A DNA stretch of 64,000 bases from Nocardia rosealba (GTDB taxonomy: Bacteria > Actinomycetota > Actinomycetes > Mycobacteriales > Mycobacteriaceae), in the NCBI RefSeq assembly GCF_020216065.1, contig NZ_JAIWNA010000003.1:262882-326881 (forward strand), read 5' to 3'. Both the position numbers and the translations under genes were made by a program. Below the pieces are notes generated by a model. It saw nothing but the letters and a program-made list of their open reading frames with translations. It was not told the origin of the DNA and searched no databases. Position 1 is the first letter of the stretch. Every line of letters starts with the position of its first letter. Below, in pieces: positions 46,576 through 55,674 of the stretch.

Positions 46576-47271
46576 ATGGCGCGACTCGACTACCAGGCCC
46601 TCAATTCCACCATCCGGTACCTGATGTTCTCGGTGTTCCAGGTCCAGCCGGGCGTACTCGGCGACGACCGGGCGGCGGCGATCAAGGAGGCGCAGACCTT
46701 CTTCGACGGGCTGGCCGACAAGGGTGTGGTGTTGCGCGGCATCTACGACGTGGCCGGGTTGCGTGCCGACGCCGATTTCATGCTGTGGACCCACGCCGAA
46801 CGGGTCGAGGACCTGCAGGCCGCCTACGCCGATTTCCGGCGCACCACCGAGCTGGGCAAGGCCAGTGCCCCGGTGTGGAGCAATGTGGCCGTGCACCGTC
46901 CGGCGGAGTTCAACAAGAGCCACATCCCGGCGTTCCTTGCCGGTGAGGACCCGGGCAACTACATCTGCGTGTACCCGTTCGTGCGGTCCTACGAGTGGTA
47001 CCTGCTGCCCGACGAGGATCGCCGCAAGATGCTCGCCGACCACGGCAAGGCCGCGCGCGGTTACCCGGACGTGCGGGCCAACACGGTGAGCTCGATGGCG
47101 CTCGGCGACTACGAGTGGATCCTCGCGTTCGAGGCGCCGGAGCTGCACCGCATCGTCGACCTGATGCGCGACCTGCGCGCCACCGAAGCCCGCCTGCACG
47201 TCCGCGAGGAGATCCCGTTCTTCACGGGCCCGCGCGTGGAGGTCGAGCAGCTGATCAACGCCCTGCCGTAG
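46576..47271 (+). CDS. hemQ: Coproheme decarboxylase HemQ (chlorite-dismutase fold)
   Basis: 231 residues. Segments of the actinobacterial HemQ family: [79 protein letters not shown] and [11 protein letters not shown]. The Tyr in [10 protein letters not shown] and the His in LADHGKAAR sit where the catalytic Tyr and the proximal haem ligand are expected. It converts coproheme to haem b using peroxide, the last step of the route that HemE and CgoX begin. The ATG at 46576 is the family start. Confidence 0.95.
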   Translation: MARLDYQALNSTIRYLMFSVFQVQPGVLGDDRAAAIKEAQTFFDGLADKGVVLRGIYDVAGLRADADFMLWTHAERVEDLQAAYADFRRTTELGKASAPVWSNVAVHRPAEFNKSHIPAFLAGEDPGNYICVYPFVRSYEWYLLPDEDRRKMLADHGKAARGYPDVRANTVSSMALGDYEWILAFEAPELHRIVDLMRDLRATEARLHVREEIPFFTGPRVEVEQLINALP

Positions 47272-47274
47272 GCC

Positions 47275-47700
47275 CTACGCTTTCGGCTCCAACTTCAGCG
47301 CGATCGAGTTGATGCAGTAGCGCTGGTCGGTGGGGGTGGGGTAACCCTCGCCCTCGAAGACGTGGCCGAGGTGGCTGTGGCAGTTCGCGCACAGCACCTC
47401 GACCCGGCGCATGCCGAGCGAGTCGTCGGGACGCAGGATCACCGCGTCGGAATCGGCGGGGTCGAAGAACGAGGGCCACCCGCAGTGCGAATCGAATTTT
47501 TCTGTGCTGCGGAACAATTCGGCACCGCAGGCACGGCACGCGTAGACACCCTCGGTCTTGGTGTCGGTGTATTCGCCGACGAAGGGCCGCTCGGTGGCGG
47601 CCTCGCGCAGCACGGCGTATTCCTCGGGGTTCAGTTTGGCCCGCCACTCCTGCGGCGTCAGCTGGATGCGCGGCGCGGGCAACGAGGTATCGGAACTCAT
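47275..47700 (-). CDS. msrB: Peptide-methionine (R)-S-oxide reductase MsrB
   Basis: 141 residues. Two CxxC pairs hold structural zinc (Cys55/Cys58 in YACRACG, Cys104/Cys107 in LCANCHSHLGH) and the catalytic Cys is in RYCINS (Cys129). GWPSFF and the HLGHVFEGEG strand are conserved. It repairs oxidised methionine in proteins. The ATG at 47700 is used; GTG 47703 is an in-frame alternative. The stop lies three bases from the hemQ stop on the other strand. Confidence 0.95.
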   Translation of the reverse strand: MSSDTSLPAPRIQLTPQEWRAKLNPEEYAVLREAATERPFVGEYTDTKTEGVYACRACGAELFRSTEKFDSHCGWPSFFDPADSDAVILRPDDSLGMRRVEVLCANCHSHLGHVFEGEGYPTPTDQRYCINSIALKLEPKA

Positions 47701-47740
47701 CACTCCACGCTAATGGTTTCGCGCCGCGCGCGCCGAAAAG

Positions 47741-49075
47741 CTACTTCAGGGCGGGTTCGCGTTCCTCGACCGGTGCCACCGGATCGTCGCGGTCGGGCGC
47801 CGGTGCAGGCGCTGGTTTCTCCTCGACGCCGTCTCGCGAGTCGGGCGCCTTCGCCATCCAGGCCGGGTCGATGCCGAACTCCAGCCTGCCTTCGCGGCGG
47901 GCGGCCAGGTAGCGGTCGCCGAGCACGCAGAACACCACGATGAGCAACAGTCCCCAACCGAAGGTGACGCGCAGGTATTCAAGCGTGCGCCCGATGTCCT
48001 GCCAGCGGTCCGACAACCACTTGTCGTAGGTCATGAACCCGAAGATCGCCAGCCAGGCCGGCCAGTTGCGCAGCACGGAATTGCGCAGCACCACCGACAT
48101 CAGGAACGGGAACAGCATCATCGAGTAGTACATCTGGCCCAGCGAGGGCAGCAGGAAGTACGCGGTGAGCAGCACACCGGAGAACGTGGTCACGAAGAAC
48201 AGCTCGTCGTGGCGGTAGTAGCGCCACAGCAACCAGAGCGACACCGCGACGACCGCGCCCATCGTCACCTGTACCAGCAGGATCAGCCAGTGCGGCAGCC
48301 CGAAGTAGGCACCGTTGCCACCGACCGAACTGTTGAAGTAGTCGCGGGTCTTGGCCAGGTACGGCAGCACATGGGTGAAGAACCGTTCGGGATCCTTCGA
48401 CAGCGGCCAGGCCAACGCGGTGAGCCCGACGGGCACACCGATGGCGGTGATGAGCACCTTCCATTGGCCGCGCACGACCGCGACCAGCAACAACGGCGCA
48501 AGCGTCGGTTTCACCGCGATACTGAGGCCGAGAATGGCCCCGGCCCATAGATCACGCCGCCGCAGCAACAGATGGATGAACGCCAGCTCGGCCAGCAACA
48601 GACACCCGTTGACATTGGTGAACACCAACGTGTTGATGACCGTCTCGGAGGCGAACATCGCCAGCAGCAGCGCGGGCGCGGCCACCGAACCGATGCCGAA
48701 CTTGAACAACCGCAGCAGCAGGTACCAGGCGAGCAGGATCGCCGCGGCGTTCAAGGCGATGAACAGCCACCGCGACAGCTCGTACTCGATGACCGCGACC
48801 GGCGCGATCACCAGGGTTCCGCTGGGCGGGTACAGGTAATGGGGGTCGACCGAATCGAAATTGGCCGTGTACACAGGCCTGCCGTTCAAGAACTCGAACG
48901 AGGCGTTGTACACCGGGCGATAGTCGTCGGTGACGAAACCGTTGATCGCCTTGATGAAGACACGGTTCAGCACCGTCATGACCGCGAACGGCCACAATGC
49001 GAACTTCATCACCTCGGCGGCGGTGCGAGCGGTGCGGGGCTCGAGCTGTCGGAACAACACTGGGGCACGGTACAC
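47741..49075 (-). CDS. aftC: Alpha-(1->3)-arabinofuranosyltransferase AftC (GT87 family)
   Basis: 444 residues with about ten membrane spans, GT-C fold, DUF2029/GT87. The first outer loop has FVTDDYRPVYNASFEFLNGRPVYTANFDSVDPHYLYPPSG, in which the Asp-Asp pair near the first span is typical of GT-C catalytic loops. The Pro-rich acidic C-terminus is cytoplasmic. In mycobacteria AftC (Rv2673) adds branching arabinose to arabinogalactan and lipoarabinomannan from decaprenyl-phospho-arabinose; position next to msrB and an Rv2672-like gene supports the same identity. Confidence 0.87.
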   Translation of the reverse strand: MYRAPVLFRQLEPRTARTAAEVMKFALWPFAVMTVLNRVFIKAINGFVTDDYRPVYNASFEFLNGRPVYTANFDSVDPHYLYPPSGTLVIAPVAVIEYELSRWLFIALNAAAILLAWYLLLRLFKFGIGSVAAPALLLAMFASETVINTLVFTNVNGCLLLAELAFIHLLLRRRDLWAGAILGLSIAVKPTLAPLLLVAVVRGQWKVLITAIGVPVGLTALAWPLSKDPERFFTHVLPYLAKTRDYFNSSVGGNGAYFGLPHWLILLVQVTMGAVVAVSLWLLWRYYRHDELFFVTTFSGVLLTAYFLLPSLGQMYYSMMLFPFLMSVVLRNSVLRNWPAWLAIFGFMTYDKWLSDRWQDIGRTLEYLRVTFGWGLLLIVVFCVLGDRYLAARREGRLEFGIDPAWMAKAPDSRDGVEEKPAPAPAPDRDDPVAPVEEREPALK

Positions 49076-49141
49076 CGGATCGGGTTGCGATGGTGTCGCC
49101 GGACCCGTCCGACGCGCCGCAACGCGCCGGTCGGATGGCGA

Positions 49142-50695
49142 TCAGGCGGGGCAGGCGCCGCCGTCGGCGGGCAGTTTCCCGTCCGCGAGGTAGGCGTTGA
49201 CAGCCTGCTGCGCGCACCCGGAATGCGCGACCACCGGATGCCCCCAGCCCTGCCAGGTCATGGTGGCGTGCCGGGCGCCCGCGGCGCCGAGCGCGCCGGT
49301 GACCGAGGCCGCGGCACCGCCGACGACGGGGTCGGCGGCACCGGCGAACACCAGCACGGGCAGTGACAGTTCATCGGGCAGCGGCGGGGCGGTGGAGACG
49401 GGCCAGGCCGAGCACACCATCAGCCCGATCGCGGCGGTGCGACCGAAAACCGGATATTTGCCCGCCCAGGTATCGGCCAGTTCGCGGGCCCGATCGGGGG
49501 TGGGTGGTTGCTGGCTGTCGGTGCACCGGTTCACGAACTCGCCGTCGGACGAGATCGCCGCCGCCTCACGCCCGACCAGTGCGACCAGCGGCCCACGATC
49601 ACCACGGTCGGCCGCGGCGAGGATGTCGGCCAGCGCGGTGACCCGGGTGTTCTGATCCCCGCGCGGGCTCGACAGGAAACCGGTGAGCGCGGTCGCCAGA
49701 TCGGCGGCCGTCACCTCACCCAGTCCGCCGGACGTCGCCTTGTTCATCAATCCGACGACGGTCGCGCGCGGATCGGGTCCGAGGGCGCAATTGGCCGCCT
49801 TGCAGCGTTGGGCGAACGCGGTGAGCGCGGCTTCGGCGCCGGTGACGCGCGCCTCGGCCATGGTCGCGGCGTCGGCGCCCACCGGTTCCGGTGCGTCGAG
49901 GACGAGCCGGGCCAGGTGGTCGCCGTAGCGGCGCGCGTAGCTGAGCGCGACCTTGCCGCCGTTGCCGGCGCCGAGCAGGTTGATCTTCTCGACCTGCCAC
50001 TGCTTGCGCAGCTGTTCGATGTCGTCGGCGGCGTGCGGTGCGTCGAAGGTGCCCTCGTAGGGCTGCAGGAAATCGCGGCAGGCGATGGTCGCGTCCTGAC
50101 TGAACCCGGCGACGGCACCGACCTGGTCGGCGTTGCCCACCCCGGTCTGCCCCAGATCGGTCAATACCGCGCGCAACTGGGCCGGGATGCAGTCGATGGG
50201 CTGGGAGGCGCCGATCCCACGCCGATCCACCGCGACGACCGGCTGCGCGGTGAGCAGCGCCCGGTTGGGACCGATGGCCAGACCGGCGAGGGTGGAGGCC
50301 GAGGACCGGTCGGCGCCGGAGGTCAGCACCAGCGGGGCCACATCGGTGGGAGTCTCGGGCAGCCGGGCCCGCAGGGCACCCGCGCGGAAGGTGCCGAGCA
50401 CGGTGCCCGCGGTGTCGATGGGTGTCGAGAAATCGGCGCATTCGAGCACGAGTCCGGCGGGCACGTCGCCGAAGGCCAACGAGCTGATGGTCGACTCGGT
50501 GCAGTCACGCCAGGTGAGATCGGATTTGGGGACCTCGGCCGTGCCGAGGTCCTCGGTCGCCGCCTCCTGGGTCGCCACTCCACCGGCACCCGGCCGTTCC
50601 ACCGCGACGACGGGCCGATCCGACGGTCCCGCCCCGCAGCCCGCGAGCATGATCGACAGTGTCGCGGCCGTTACCGCGGCCCGAGTCAAGCGCAT
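49142..50695 (-). CDS. Exported alpha/beta-hydrolase-like lipoprotein (Rv2672-type), probable non-catalytic
   Basis: 517 residues. A lipoprotein signal ends in the lipobox LAGC (Cys20). The rest resembles tripeptidyl-aminopeptidase/secreted hydrolases: a RRGIGASQPIDC loop, a C-terminal cap TAAIGLMVCSAWP, and GWGHPVVAHSGCAQQAV with the expected His. At the nucleophile elbow the sequence is NLLGAGNGGKVALSYA instead of Gly-x-Ser-x-Gly, so the catalytic Ser is absent. It may bind rather than cleave peptides. It sits upstream of aftC on the same strand. Confidence 0.85.
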   Translation of the reverse strand: MRLTRAAVTAATLSIMLAGCGAGPSDRPVVAVERPGAGGVATQEAATEDLGTAEVPKSDLTWRDCTESTISSLAFGDVPAGLVLECADFSTPIDTAGTVLGTFRAGALRARLPETPTDVAPLVLTSGADRSSASTLAGLAIGPNRALLTAQPVVAVDRRGIGASQPIDCIPAQLRAVLTDLGQTGVGNADQVGAVAGFSQDATIACRDFLQPYEGTFDAPHAADDIEQLRKQWQVEKINLLGAGNGGKVALSYARRYGDHLARLVLDAPEPVGADAATMAEARVTGAEAALTAFAQRCKAANCALGPDPRATVVGLMNKATSGGLGEVTAADLATALTGFLSSPRGDQNTRVTALADILAAADRGDRGPLVALVGREAAAISSDGEFVNRCTDSQQPPTPDRARELADTWAGKYPVFGRTAAIGLMVCSAWPVSTAPPLPDELSLPVLVFAGAADPVVGGAAASVTGALGAAGARHATMTWQGWGHPVVAHSGCAQQAVNAYLADGKLPADGGACPA

Positions 50696-50726
50696 GGCTA
50701 CACCCTGCCAGGTTCGGCGCCGGGTT

Positions 50727-51488
50727 TCATCGACGGGCCCAGCGGGCCAGCACGGTGCCGTCGTCGTCGAGCACCAACTGCTTGCGTGCCATCGAGGTTC
50801 CGAATTGCTTCGCCGACAGCGAGATTCGCCCGCCCGCCCCGCCGACCAGCAGCGGCGCCGTGGTGAGGCACAGTTCGTCGACCAGATCGGCCTCGGCCAG
50901 CTGACCGAACAGATGCGGTCCGCCCTCGCACAGCACCCGCAGCAAACCGCGCTCGGTGAGCACCCGCAGCAGCGCCGCGGGCGTGATCGCGAACTCCGCC
51001 GCGACCACCACCTGCGCGCCCGCGTCCTCGAGCGCGGCGACGCGGTCCTTGTCGGCCTGGGCGGTGGTGAGGATGAGCGGCGGGGTCTGCGCGTCGGTGA
51101 ACAGCCGCGCCGCCGGATCGAGATTCGCGCTGCCCGACACCACGGCGATCGGCGGTGGGCTGCCGTCCTCGCTGCCGCCGACCCCGTGCCGGAAATGCGC
51201 CCGCCGGTGTTCGTCGTCGGTGCGGGCGCCGCCGTAGTTCTCGGTGCGCACGGTGCCCGCGCCGACCAGGATCACGTCGGCGAGCTCGCGCAGCAGCTTG
51301 AATACCAGCTTGTCGGCCGGGGTGGCCAGTCCCTTCGTCACGCCGTCGACGGCGAGCGCGCCGTCGATGCTGCTGACGAAGTTGGCCCGCACCCACGGCC
51401 GCTCCAGGTGCCTCGGGTACGCATAGCTCCTGGCCAGTGCGTCGGCGTCGAGATCTGCGAGCTGGGTCACATTAGGGATACGCTGCAT
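50727..51488 (-). CDS. RibD C-terminal-like pyrimidine reductase
   Basis: 253 residues of the RibD-C/dihydrofolate-reductase fold: RPWVRANFVSSIDGALAVDGVTKGLATPADK, ADVILVGAGTVRTENYG, VLCEGGPHLFGQLAEADLVDELCLTTAPLLVGG. The counterpart (Rv2671) reduces a riboflavin precursor analogue and can replace dihydrofolate reductase when overproduced, linked to PAS resistance. The ATG at 51488 is preferred; GTG 51506 would lengthen it by six residues. It is divergent from the ZapE gene with only 35 bases between starts. Confidence 0.9.
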   Translation of the reverse strand: MQRIPNVTQLADLDADALARSYAYPRHLERPWVRANFVSSIDGALAVDGVTKGLATPADKLVFKLLRELADVILVGAGTVRTENYGGARTDDEHRRAHFRHGVGGSEDGSPPPIAVVSGSANLDPAARLFTDAQTPPLILTTAQADKDRVAALEDAGAQVVVAAEFAITPAALLRVLTERGLLRVLCEGGPHLFGQLAEADLVDELCLTTAPLLVGGAGGRISLSAKQFGTSMARKQLVLDDDGTVLARWARR

Positions 51489-51511
51489 AGGTACCGATGC
51501 AACCACGTCCG

Positions 51512-51517
51512 TACGAT
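51512..51517 (+). promoter_or_regulatory. -10 box deciding the zapE start
   Basis: TACGAT ends six bases before ATG 51524. It lies downstream of the earlier in-frame ATG (51497), so the earlier one would not be in the transcript. This supports a leaderless mRNA starting at MQERLVDRHPEV. Confidence 0.5.
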
Positions 51518-51523
51518 TCGCAC

Positions 51524-52543
51524 ATGCAAGAACGCCTCGTCGATCGCCACCCGGAGGTCCCGGCCGACCAGCTCGTCGCCCAGATGGTGCCCCCGCCCAT
51601 GTTCGACGAGGTCAGCTTCGCCTCCTACATTCCCGACCCCAAGGAACCCAGCCAGGCGGCCGCGGTTCGCAAGGCCGAGGAATTCGCCGGTCAGGTCGCC
51701 AAGATCCACAAGGCCGCGTCGAAGAAGAGCCTCTTCGGCAAGAAGAAGGCCGTCACCGGTGCGGGCCTGTACCTCGACGGTGGTTTCGGTGTGGGCAAGA
51801 CCCACCTGCTCGCCTCGATCTTCCACAGCGCGCCCGCGCCGAAGTCGTTCGGGACCTTCGGCGAGCTGACCAACCTGGTCGGTGCCCTCGGTTTCGTCAA
51901 CGCCGTGGAACGGCTCTCCGCCAACAGCCTGCTGTGCATCGACGAGTTCGAACTCGACGACCCGGGCGACACCACGATGGTCTCGCGCCTGCTCACCGAG
52001 CTGTCCGCCGCGGGCGTCTCGATCGCGGCCACCTCCAACACCCTGCCGAGTCAACTCGGCGAAGGCCGTTTCGCCGCACAGGACTTCCTGCGCGAGATCA
52101 AGAAGCTCGGCGCCATCTTCGAGCCGGTGCGCGTCGACGGTCCCGATTACCGGCACCGCGACCTGCCGCCCGCTCCCGAGCCCACCTCGCCCGAGGTGCT
52201 GGCCGAACGGGCCGCCGCCACACCGGGTTCCACCCTCGACGACTACGACGCTCTGCTGAAGCACCTGAGCACGCTGCACCCCTCGAAGTACGGCGCGCTC
52301 ATCAACGGTGTCACCTCGGTGTTCGTCTCCGGGGTGCACCCGGTGACCGACCAGGCCGTCGCGCTGCGCATCGTGGTGCTCGCCGACCGCCTCTACGACG
52401 CGAGCATTCCGGTGACCGTGTCCGGCGCCAAGCTCGACGAGATCTTCTCCCAGGAGATGCTCGACGGCGGCTACCGCAAGAAGTACCTGCGCGCCATCTC
52501 GCGTCTGCTCGCGCTGTCGCGGTTCGAGGCCGCTACCGCGTAG
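51524..52543 (+). CDS. zapE: AFG1/ZapE-family ATPase
   Basis: 339 residues. Walker A GGFGVGKTH (86-94), Walker B LLCIDEFELDDPGD (~141-154), sensor segment ISIAATSNTLP-like (VSIAATSNTLPSQLGEGRF) and the C-terminal FVSGVHPVTDQAVALRIVVLADRLYD. ZapE in E. coli destabilises FtsZ rings; the mitochondrial relative AFG1 helps protein turnover. The local order matches Rv2670c. The role in actinobacterial division is inferred from the family. Confidence 0.9.
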   Translation: MQERLVDRHPEVPADQLVAQMVPPPMFDEVSFASYIPDPKEPSQAAAVRKAEEFAGQVAKIHKAASKKSLFGKKKAVTGAGLYLDGGFGVGKTHLLASIFHSAPAPKSFGTFGELTNLVGALGFVNAVERLSANSLLCIDEFELDDPGDTTMVSRLLTELSAAGVSIAATSNTLPSQLGEGRFAAQDFLREIKKLGAIFEPVRVDGPDYRHRDLPPAPEPTSPEVLAERAAATPGSTLDDYDALLKHLSTLHPSKYGALINGVTSVFVSGVHPVTDQAVALRIVVLADRLYDASIPVTVSGAKLDEIFSQEMLDGGYRKKYLRAISRLLALSRFEAATA

Positions 52544-52546
52544 GGA

Positions 52547-53086
52547 TCACAGCTTCCGTTCGAAGACGAAATCGTCGAGCACCTTGCTGCCGACGGTCAT
52601 CGTCTTGGTGCCCACCCGCACGAACCCGTGCTTTCCGTAGAACCGCTGCGCGCGTTCGTTGTCCTGGTGGACACCGAGCCACACCGCGTCGGCGCCCGAC
52701 TCGCGCGCGGAGTCGACGGCGGCGTCCATGAGCGCACCGGACACCCCGGTGCCGTGGTGGCCGGGCAGCACGTACATCTTGCTGAGTTCGACCACCGACC
52801 CCGGGCTGACCTGTGCGTCGATGGCCGGATCGGTCGGCCTGCCCGCGATCAACATGGCGTAGCCGACGATCTCGTCACCGTCGACGGCCTTGAGGACCGT
52901 GCGATCCGGGTCGGACAGGTACTCGCCGAAACGGTCGCCCGAGAGCATCTGGGTCAGGAAGATCTCGATGTCGGCCGGGTCGGCCTGCGGGGGACAGGCC
53001 AGCGGGAACGTCGCGGTCGCCACATCACTGAGAGCTTCGGCGTCCCAGAGTCCGGCCCGGTCGACGACGACGGAGCTGTTGGTCAT
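52547..53086 (-). CDS. GNAT-family N-acetyltransferase
   Basis: 179 residues. The acetyl-CoA site is VVELSKMYVLPGHHGTGVSGALMDAAVDSA (motif A, with the Gly-rich HHGTG loop) and motif B is LGVHQDNERAQRFYGKHGFVRVG. It acetylates an amine of a small molecule or protein; substrate unknown. It corresponds to Rv2669. The ATG at 53086 is chosen because the preceding in-frame part is Pro/Cys-rich and not protein-like. Its stop is three bases from the ZapE stop, convergent. Confidence 0.9.
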   Translation of the reverse strand: MTNSSVVVDRAGLWDAEALSDVATATFPLACPPQADPADIEIFLTQMLSGDRFGEYLSDPDRTVLKAVDGDEIVGYAMLIAGRPTDPAIDAQVSPGSVVELSKMYVLPGHHGTGVSGALMDAAVDSARESGADAVWLGVHQDNERAQRFYGKHGFVRVGTKTMTVGSKVLDDFVFERKL

Positions 53087-53180
53087 CGTTCCAGTACAGC
53101 ACGGGCGTGGCGGTGGTAGACAGCACTGTGGGCATCGCGGCGGTGGCACCGCGACGGCGGTCCCGAGTACTCTCCTGCCC

Positions 53181-54683
53181 ATGACTAGCGGTAGCCGCAT
53201 CGGGATCGTCGGTGCGGGAGTTGCGGGATTGGCTTGCGCGAAGGTGTTGAGTCAGGCCGGGTTCCCGGTCGAAGTCTTCGACCGAGCCCCTGACGTGGGC
53301 GGTGTGTGGAGCGTCACCCGCCGCTACCCGGGCCTGCGTTCACAGAACAGCAAGCACACCAACCACTTCAGCGACCACCCGATGCCGGAGGACTACCCGC
53401 GCTGGCCGGACGGTCAGCAGATGCAGGCCTACCTCGCCGGGTACGCGCAGAAATTCGGTCTCACCGGGAATCTGCGACTCGGCACCGAGGTGGTCGCCGC
53501 CGACCCGGTCGACAGCGGCTGGTTGCTCGAGATCCGCGACGGGATGGGTGTGCACCGCAGCACCTGCGATCACCTGATCGTCGCCAACGGTGTGTACAGC
53601 GACCCGGTGCTGCCGGATCTGCCCGGTGCGGCGGCCTTCCGTGCCGCGGGAGGGCAGCTGTGTCACGTCTCGCAGTTCCACGACGCCGAACTGGCGCGCG
53701 ACCGTTCGGTGGTCGTCGTCGGGTACGGCAAGTCGGCCTGCGATGTGGCCGAGGCGGTGAGTCATCTGGCCGACGAGACCAGCGTGGTCGCCCGCAGGCT
53801 CACCTGGAAGATGCCGCGCAAGTTCGGATTCGGCACCGACTACGAACGGTTGCTGCTCACCCGCGCGGGTGAGGCGCATTTCCCGTCCCGGTTCGGCCAC
53901 CGCGCCGAGCGCCTGCTCGACCGGCTCGCCCTGCGCGAGGCGAACCTCGACCTGCTGCAGGAACGGGTGACGCGCAAGCTGCGGCTGCGCGAGCTCGGCC
54001 TGGTCCCCGACGGTCCACTGGCCGATATGGCGACCAGCAGCGCCGCGCTGGCCACCGAGGGGTTCTTCGACCAGATCGAGGCGGGCCGCATCGCCGTGCA
54101 CCGCGACGCCGAGATCGTCGAACTCATCGGCGGGCAGCACGGGCCAGCGGTCCGGTTGTCCGACGGGACGCTGAAACTGGCCGAGATCGTGGTATGCGCC
54201 ACCGGATATCGCCAGGAGGTACCGTTCCTCACTCCGTTCGTGCGCCGCTCGCTCACCGACGAGGCGGGCGACTTCCGGCTCTACCGCCACATCCTGCCCG
54301 TCGAGGTGCCCAATCTCAGTTTCGCCGGCTACAACAGCTCCAATGTGAGCGCCCTGAGCGCCGAGGTCGGCGCGCACTGGATCGCGGGGCTGCTCACCGG
54401 TGCCTTCGTGCCGCCGGTCGCCGAACTGATGAACAACGACATCGACGAACGCCTCGCCTGGTCGCGGGCCCGCAGCAACGGTGCCCACGCGCACGGTGCG
54501 TCGGTGATCCCGTTCTCGCTGGGCAATATCGACGAGATGCTCGACGACCTCGGCACCCCGCTGCCGCTGTCGGCCCGGCTCGGGCAGTGGGTGCGCCCGG
54601 TGCGGCCCGCGACCTACCGCGGCGTGCTGCGCAACCGCAACGCCGCCCCGGCGCCGACGCCGGTCGCGGTGGTCGAGGGATAA
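53181..54683 (+). CDS. Flavin-containing monooxygenase (class B, FMO/BVMO type)
   Basis: 500 residues. The FAD loop is IGIVGAGVAGLACAK at 7-21, the NADPH loop VVVVGYGKSACDVAEAV is at ~176-192, and VVCATGYRQEVPF is the C-terminal ATG motif. The signature before the NADPH loop reads GGQLCHVSQFHD, a variant of the FMO fingerprint. It adds one oxygen atom to N, S or ketone groups; the substrate is unknown. TACTCT seven bases before the ATG suggests a leaderless mRNA. A LysR gene follows 55 bases downstream. Confidence 0.9.
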   Translation: MTSGSRIGIVGAGVAGLACAKVLSQAGFPVEVFDRAPDVGGVWSVTRRYPGLRSQNSKHTNHFSDHPMPEDYPRWPDGQQMQAYLAGYAQKFGLTGNLRLGTEVVAADPVDSGWLLEIRDGMGVHRSTCDHLIVANGVYSDPVLPDLPGAAAFRAAGGQLCHVSQFHDAELARDRSVVVVGYGKSACDVAEAVSHLADETSVVARRLTWKMPRKFGFGTDYERLLLTRAGEAHFPSRFGHRAERLLDRLALREANLDLLQERVTRKLRLRELGLVPDGPLADMATSSAALATEGFFDQIEAGRIAVHRDAEIVELIGGQHGPAVRLSDGTLKLAEIVVCATGYRQEVPFLTPFVRRSLTDEAGDFRLYRHILPVEVPNLSFAGYNSSNVSALSAEVGAHWIAGLLTGAFVPPVAELMNNDIDERLAWSRARSNGAHAHGASVIPFSLGNIDEMLDDLGTPLPLSARLGQWVRPVRPATYRGVLRNRNAAPAPTPVAVVEG

Positions 54684-54738
54684 CCGACACGCGGTGCGGC
54701 CGCTTGGTGGCGAACCGGGCGTTGGTGATAATCCTCGC

Positions 54739-55674
54739 GTGGAAGCGCTGGATCTGAACCTGCTGCCCGCCTTGGACGCGCTGCTGGACACCAACAGCGT
54801 CACCGAGGCGGCCCGGCGACTGCACACCTCCACCTCGGCGATGAGCCGCACCCTCACCCGGTTGCGTGAGGTGTTCGGTGACCCGCTGCTCGTGCGTTCC
54901 GGCAGGCATCTGGTGCCCACCCCGCGCGCCCTGGAACTGCGCCAGGACGTGGCGGCGCTGGTCGAGGCGAGCCGGGTGCTGCTCACCTCGCACGAGGGCG
55001 GCGGTGTTCGCAGGCAGCGGGACTTCGTCGTCCGCGTGGGTGATGCGGTGGCGGCGCGGCTCGCCGGACCGCTGCTGGGCGCGGTCGGGGCACAACTGCC
55101 CGGCGTGACGGTGCGGCTGCTGGCCGCGGACCCCGCCGACAGCGCCGTGGCCCTGCGCGACGGGCAGGTCGACATCGAAGTGGGTGTGCTCGGCCGCACC
55201 GACCCCGAAACCGTTGTGCAGCGGCTGTTCAGCGACCGCTGGGTCGGTGTCGCGGCCGCCGACCATCCCTTCGCCGCCGACCGCCCCACCGTCGCCGCCT
55301 ACGCCTCCGCGCGCCACCTCGAGGTGTCACCCACCGGCCGCACCCACAGTCCCATCGACGACCGCCTCGCCCTGCACGGTCGCACCCGCCGCGTCGTCGC
55401 GACCGTCGCCGACCTGGCGACCGCGTTGTTCACTGTGGCGACCACCGAGCTGATCTGCCCTGCCCCCGCGGCATTGTCCCGCCCGGCCTGCCAGGCGCTC
55501 GGCCTGGCCACCTTCGAGATCCCGCTGCCGTTGCCCGCCCCCGTCGTCGCCATGGCCTGGCATCCGCGCAACACCGCCGACGCCGGACATCGCGCCGTGC
55601 GCGAACTCGTCGCGACGGTACTGCGCGACGCGCCGGAGGTGCCCGATGTGCGCTCGGTGGGAGTCGCCGTCTAG
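54739..55674 (+). CDS. LysR-family transcriptional regulator
   Basis: 311 residues. The winged HTH (1-60) reads LNLLPALDALLDTNSVTEAARRLHTSTSAMSRTLTRLREVFGDPLLVR, with the effector-binding domain (~90-300) after it. The GTG at 54739 follows GATAAT by six bases, so it has its own promoter and likely a leaderless message. Regulators of this type usually control a neighbouring gene; the upstream monooxygenase on the same strand is a possible target. Its stop shares CTAG with the convergent large gene. Confidence 0.92.
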   Translation: MEALDLNLLPALDALLDTNSVTEAARRLHTSTSAMSRTLTRLREVFGDPLLVRSGRHLVPTPRALELRQDVAALVEASRVLLTSHEGGGVRRQRDFVVRVGDAVAARLAGPLLGAVGAQLPGVTVRLLAADPADSAVALRDGQVDIEVGVLGRTDPETVVQRLFSDRWVGVAAADHPFAADRPTVAAYASARHLEVSPTGRTHSPIDDRLALHGRTRRVVATVADLATALFTVATTELICPAPAALSRPACQALGLATFEIPLPLPAPVVAMAWHPRNTADAGHRAVRELVATVLRDAPEVPDVRSVGVAV

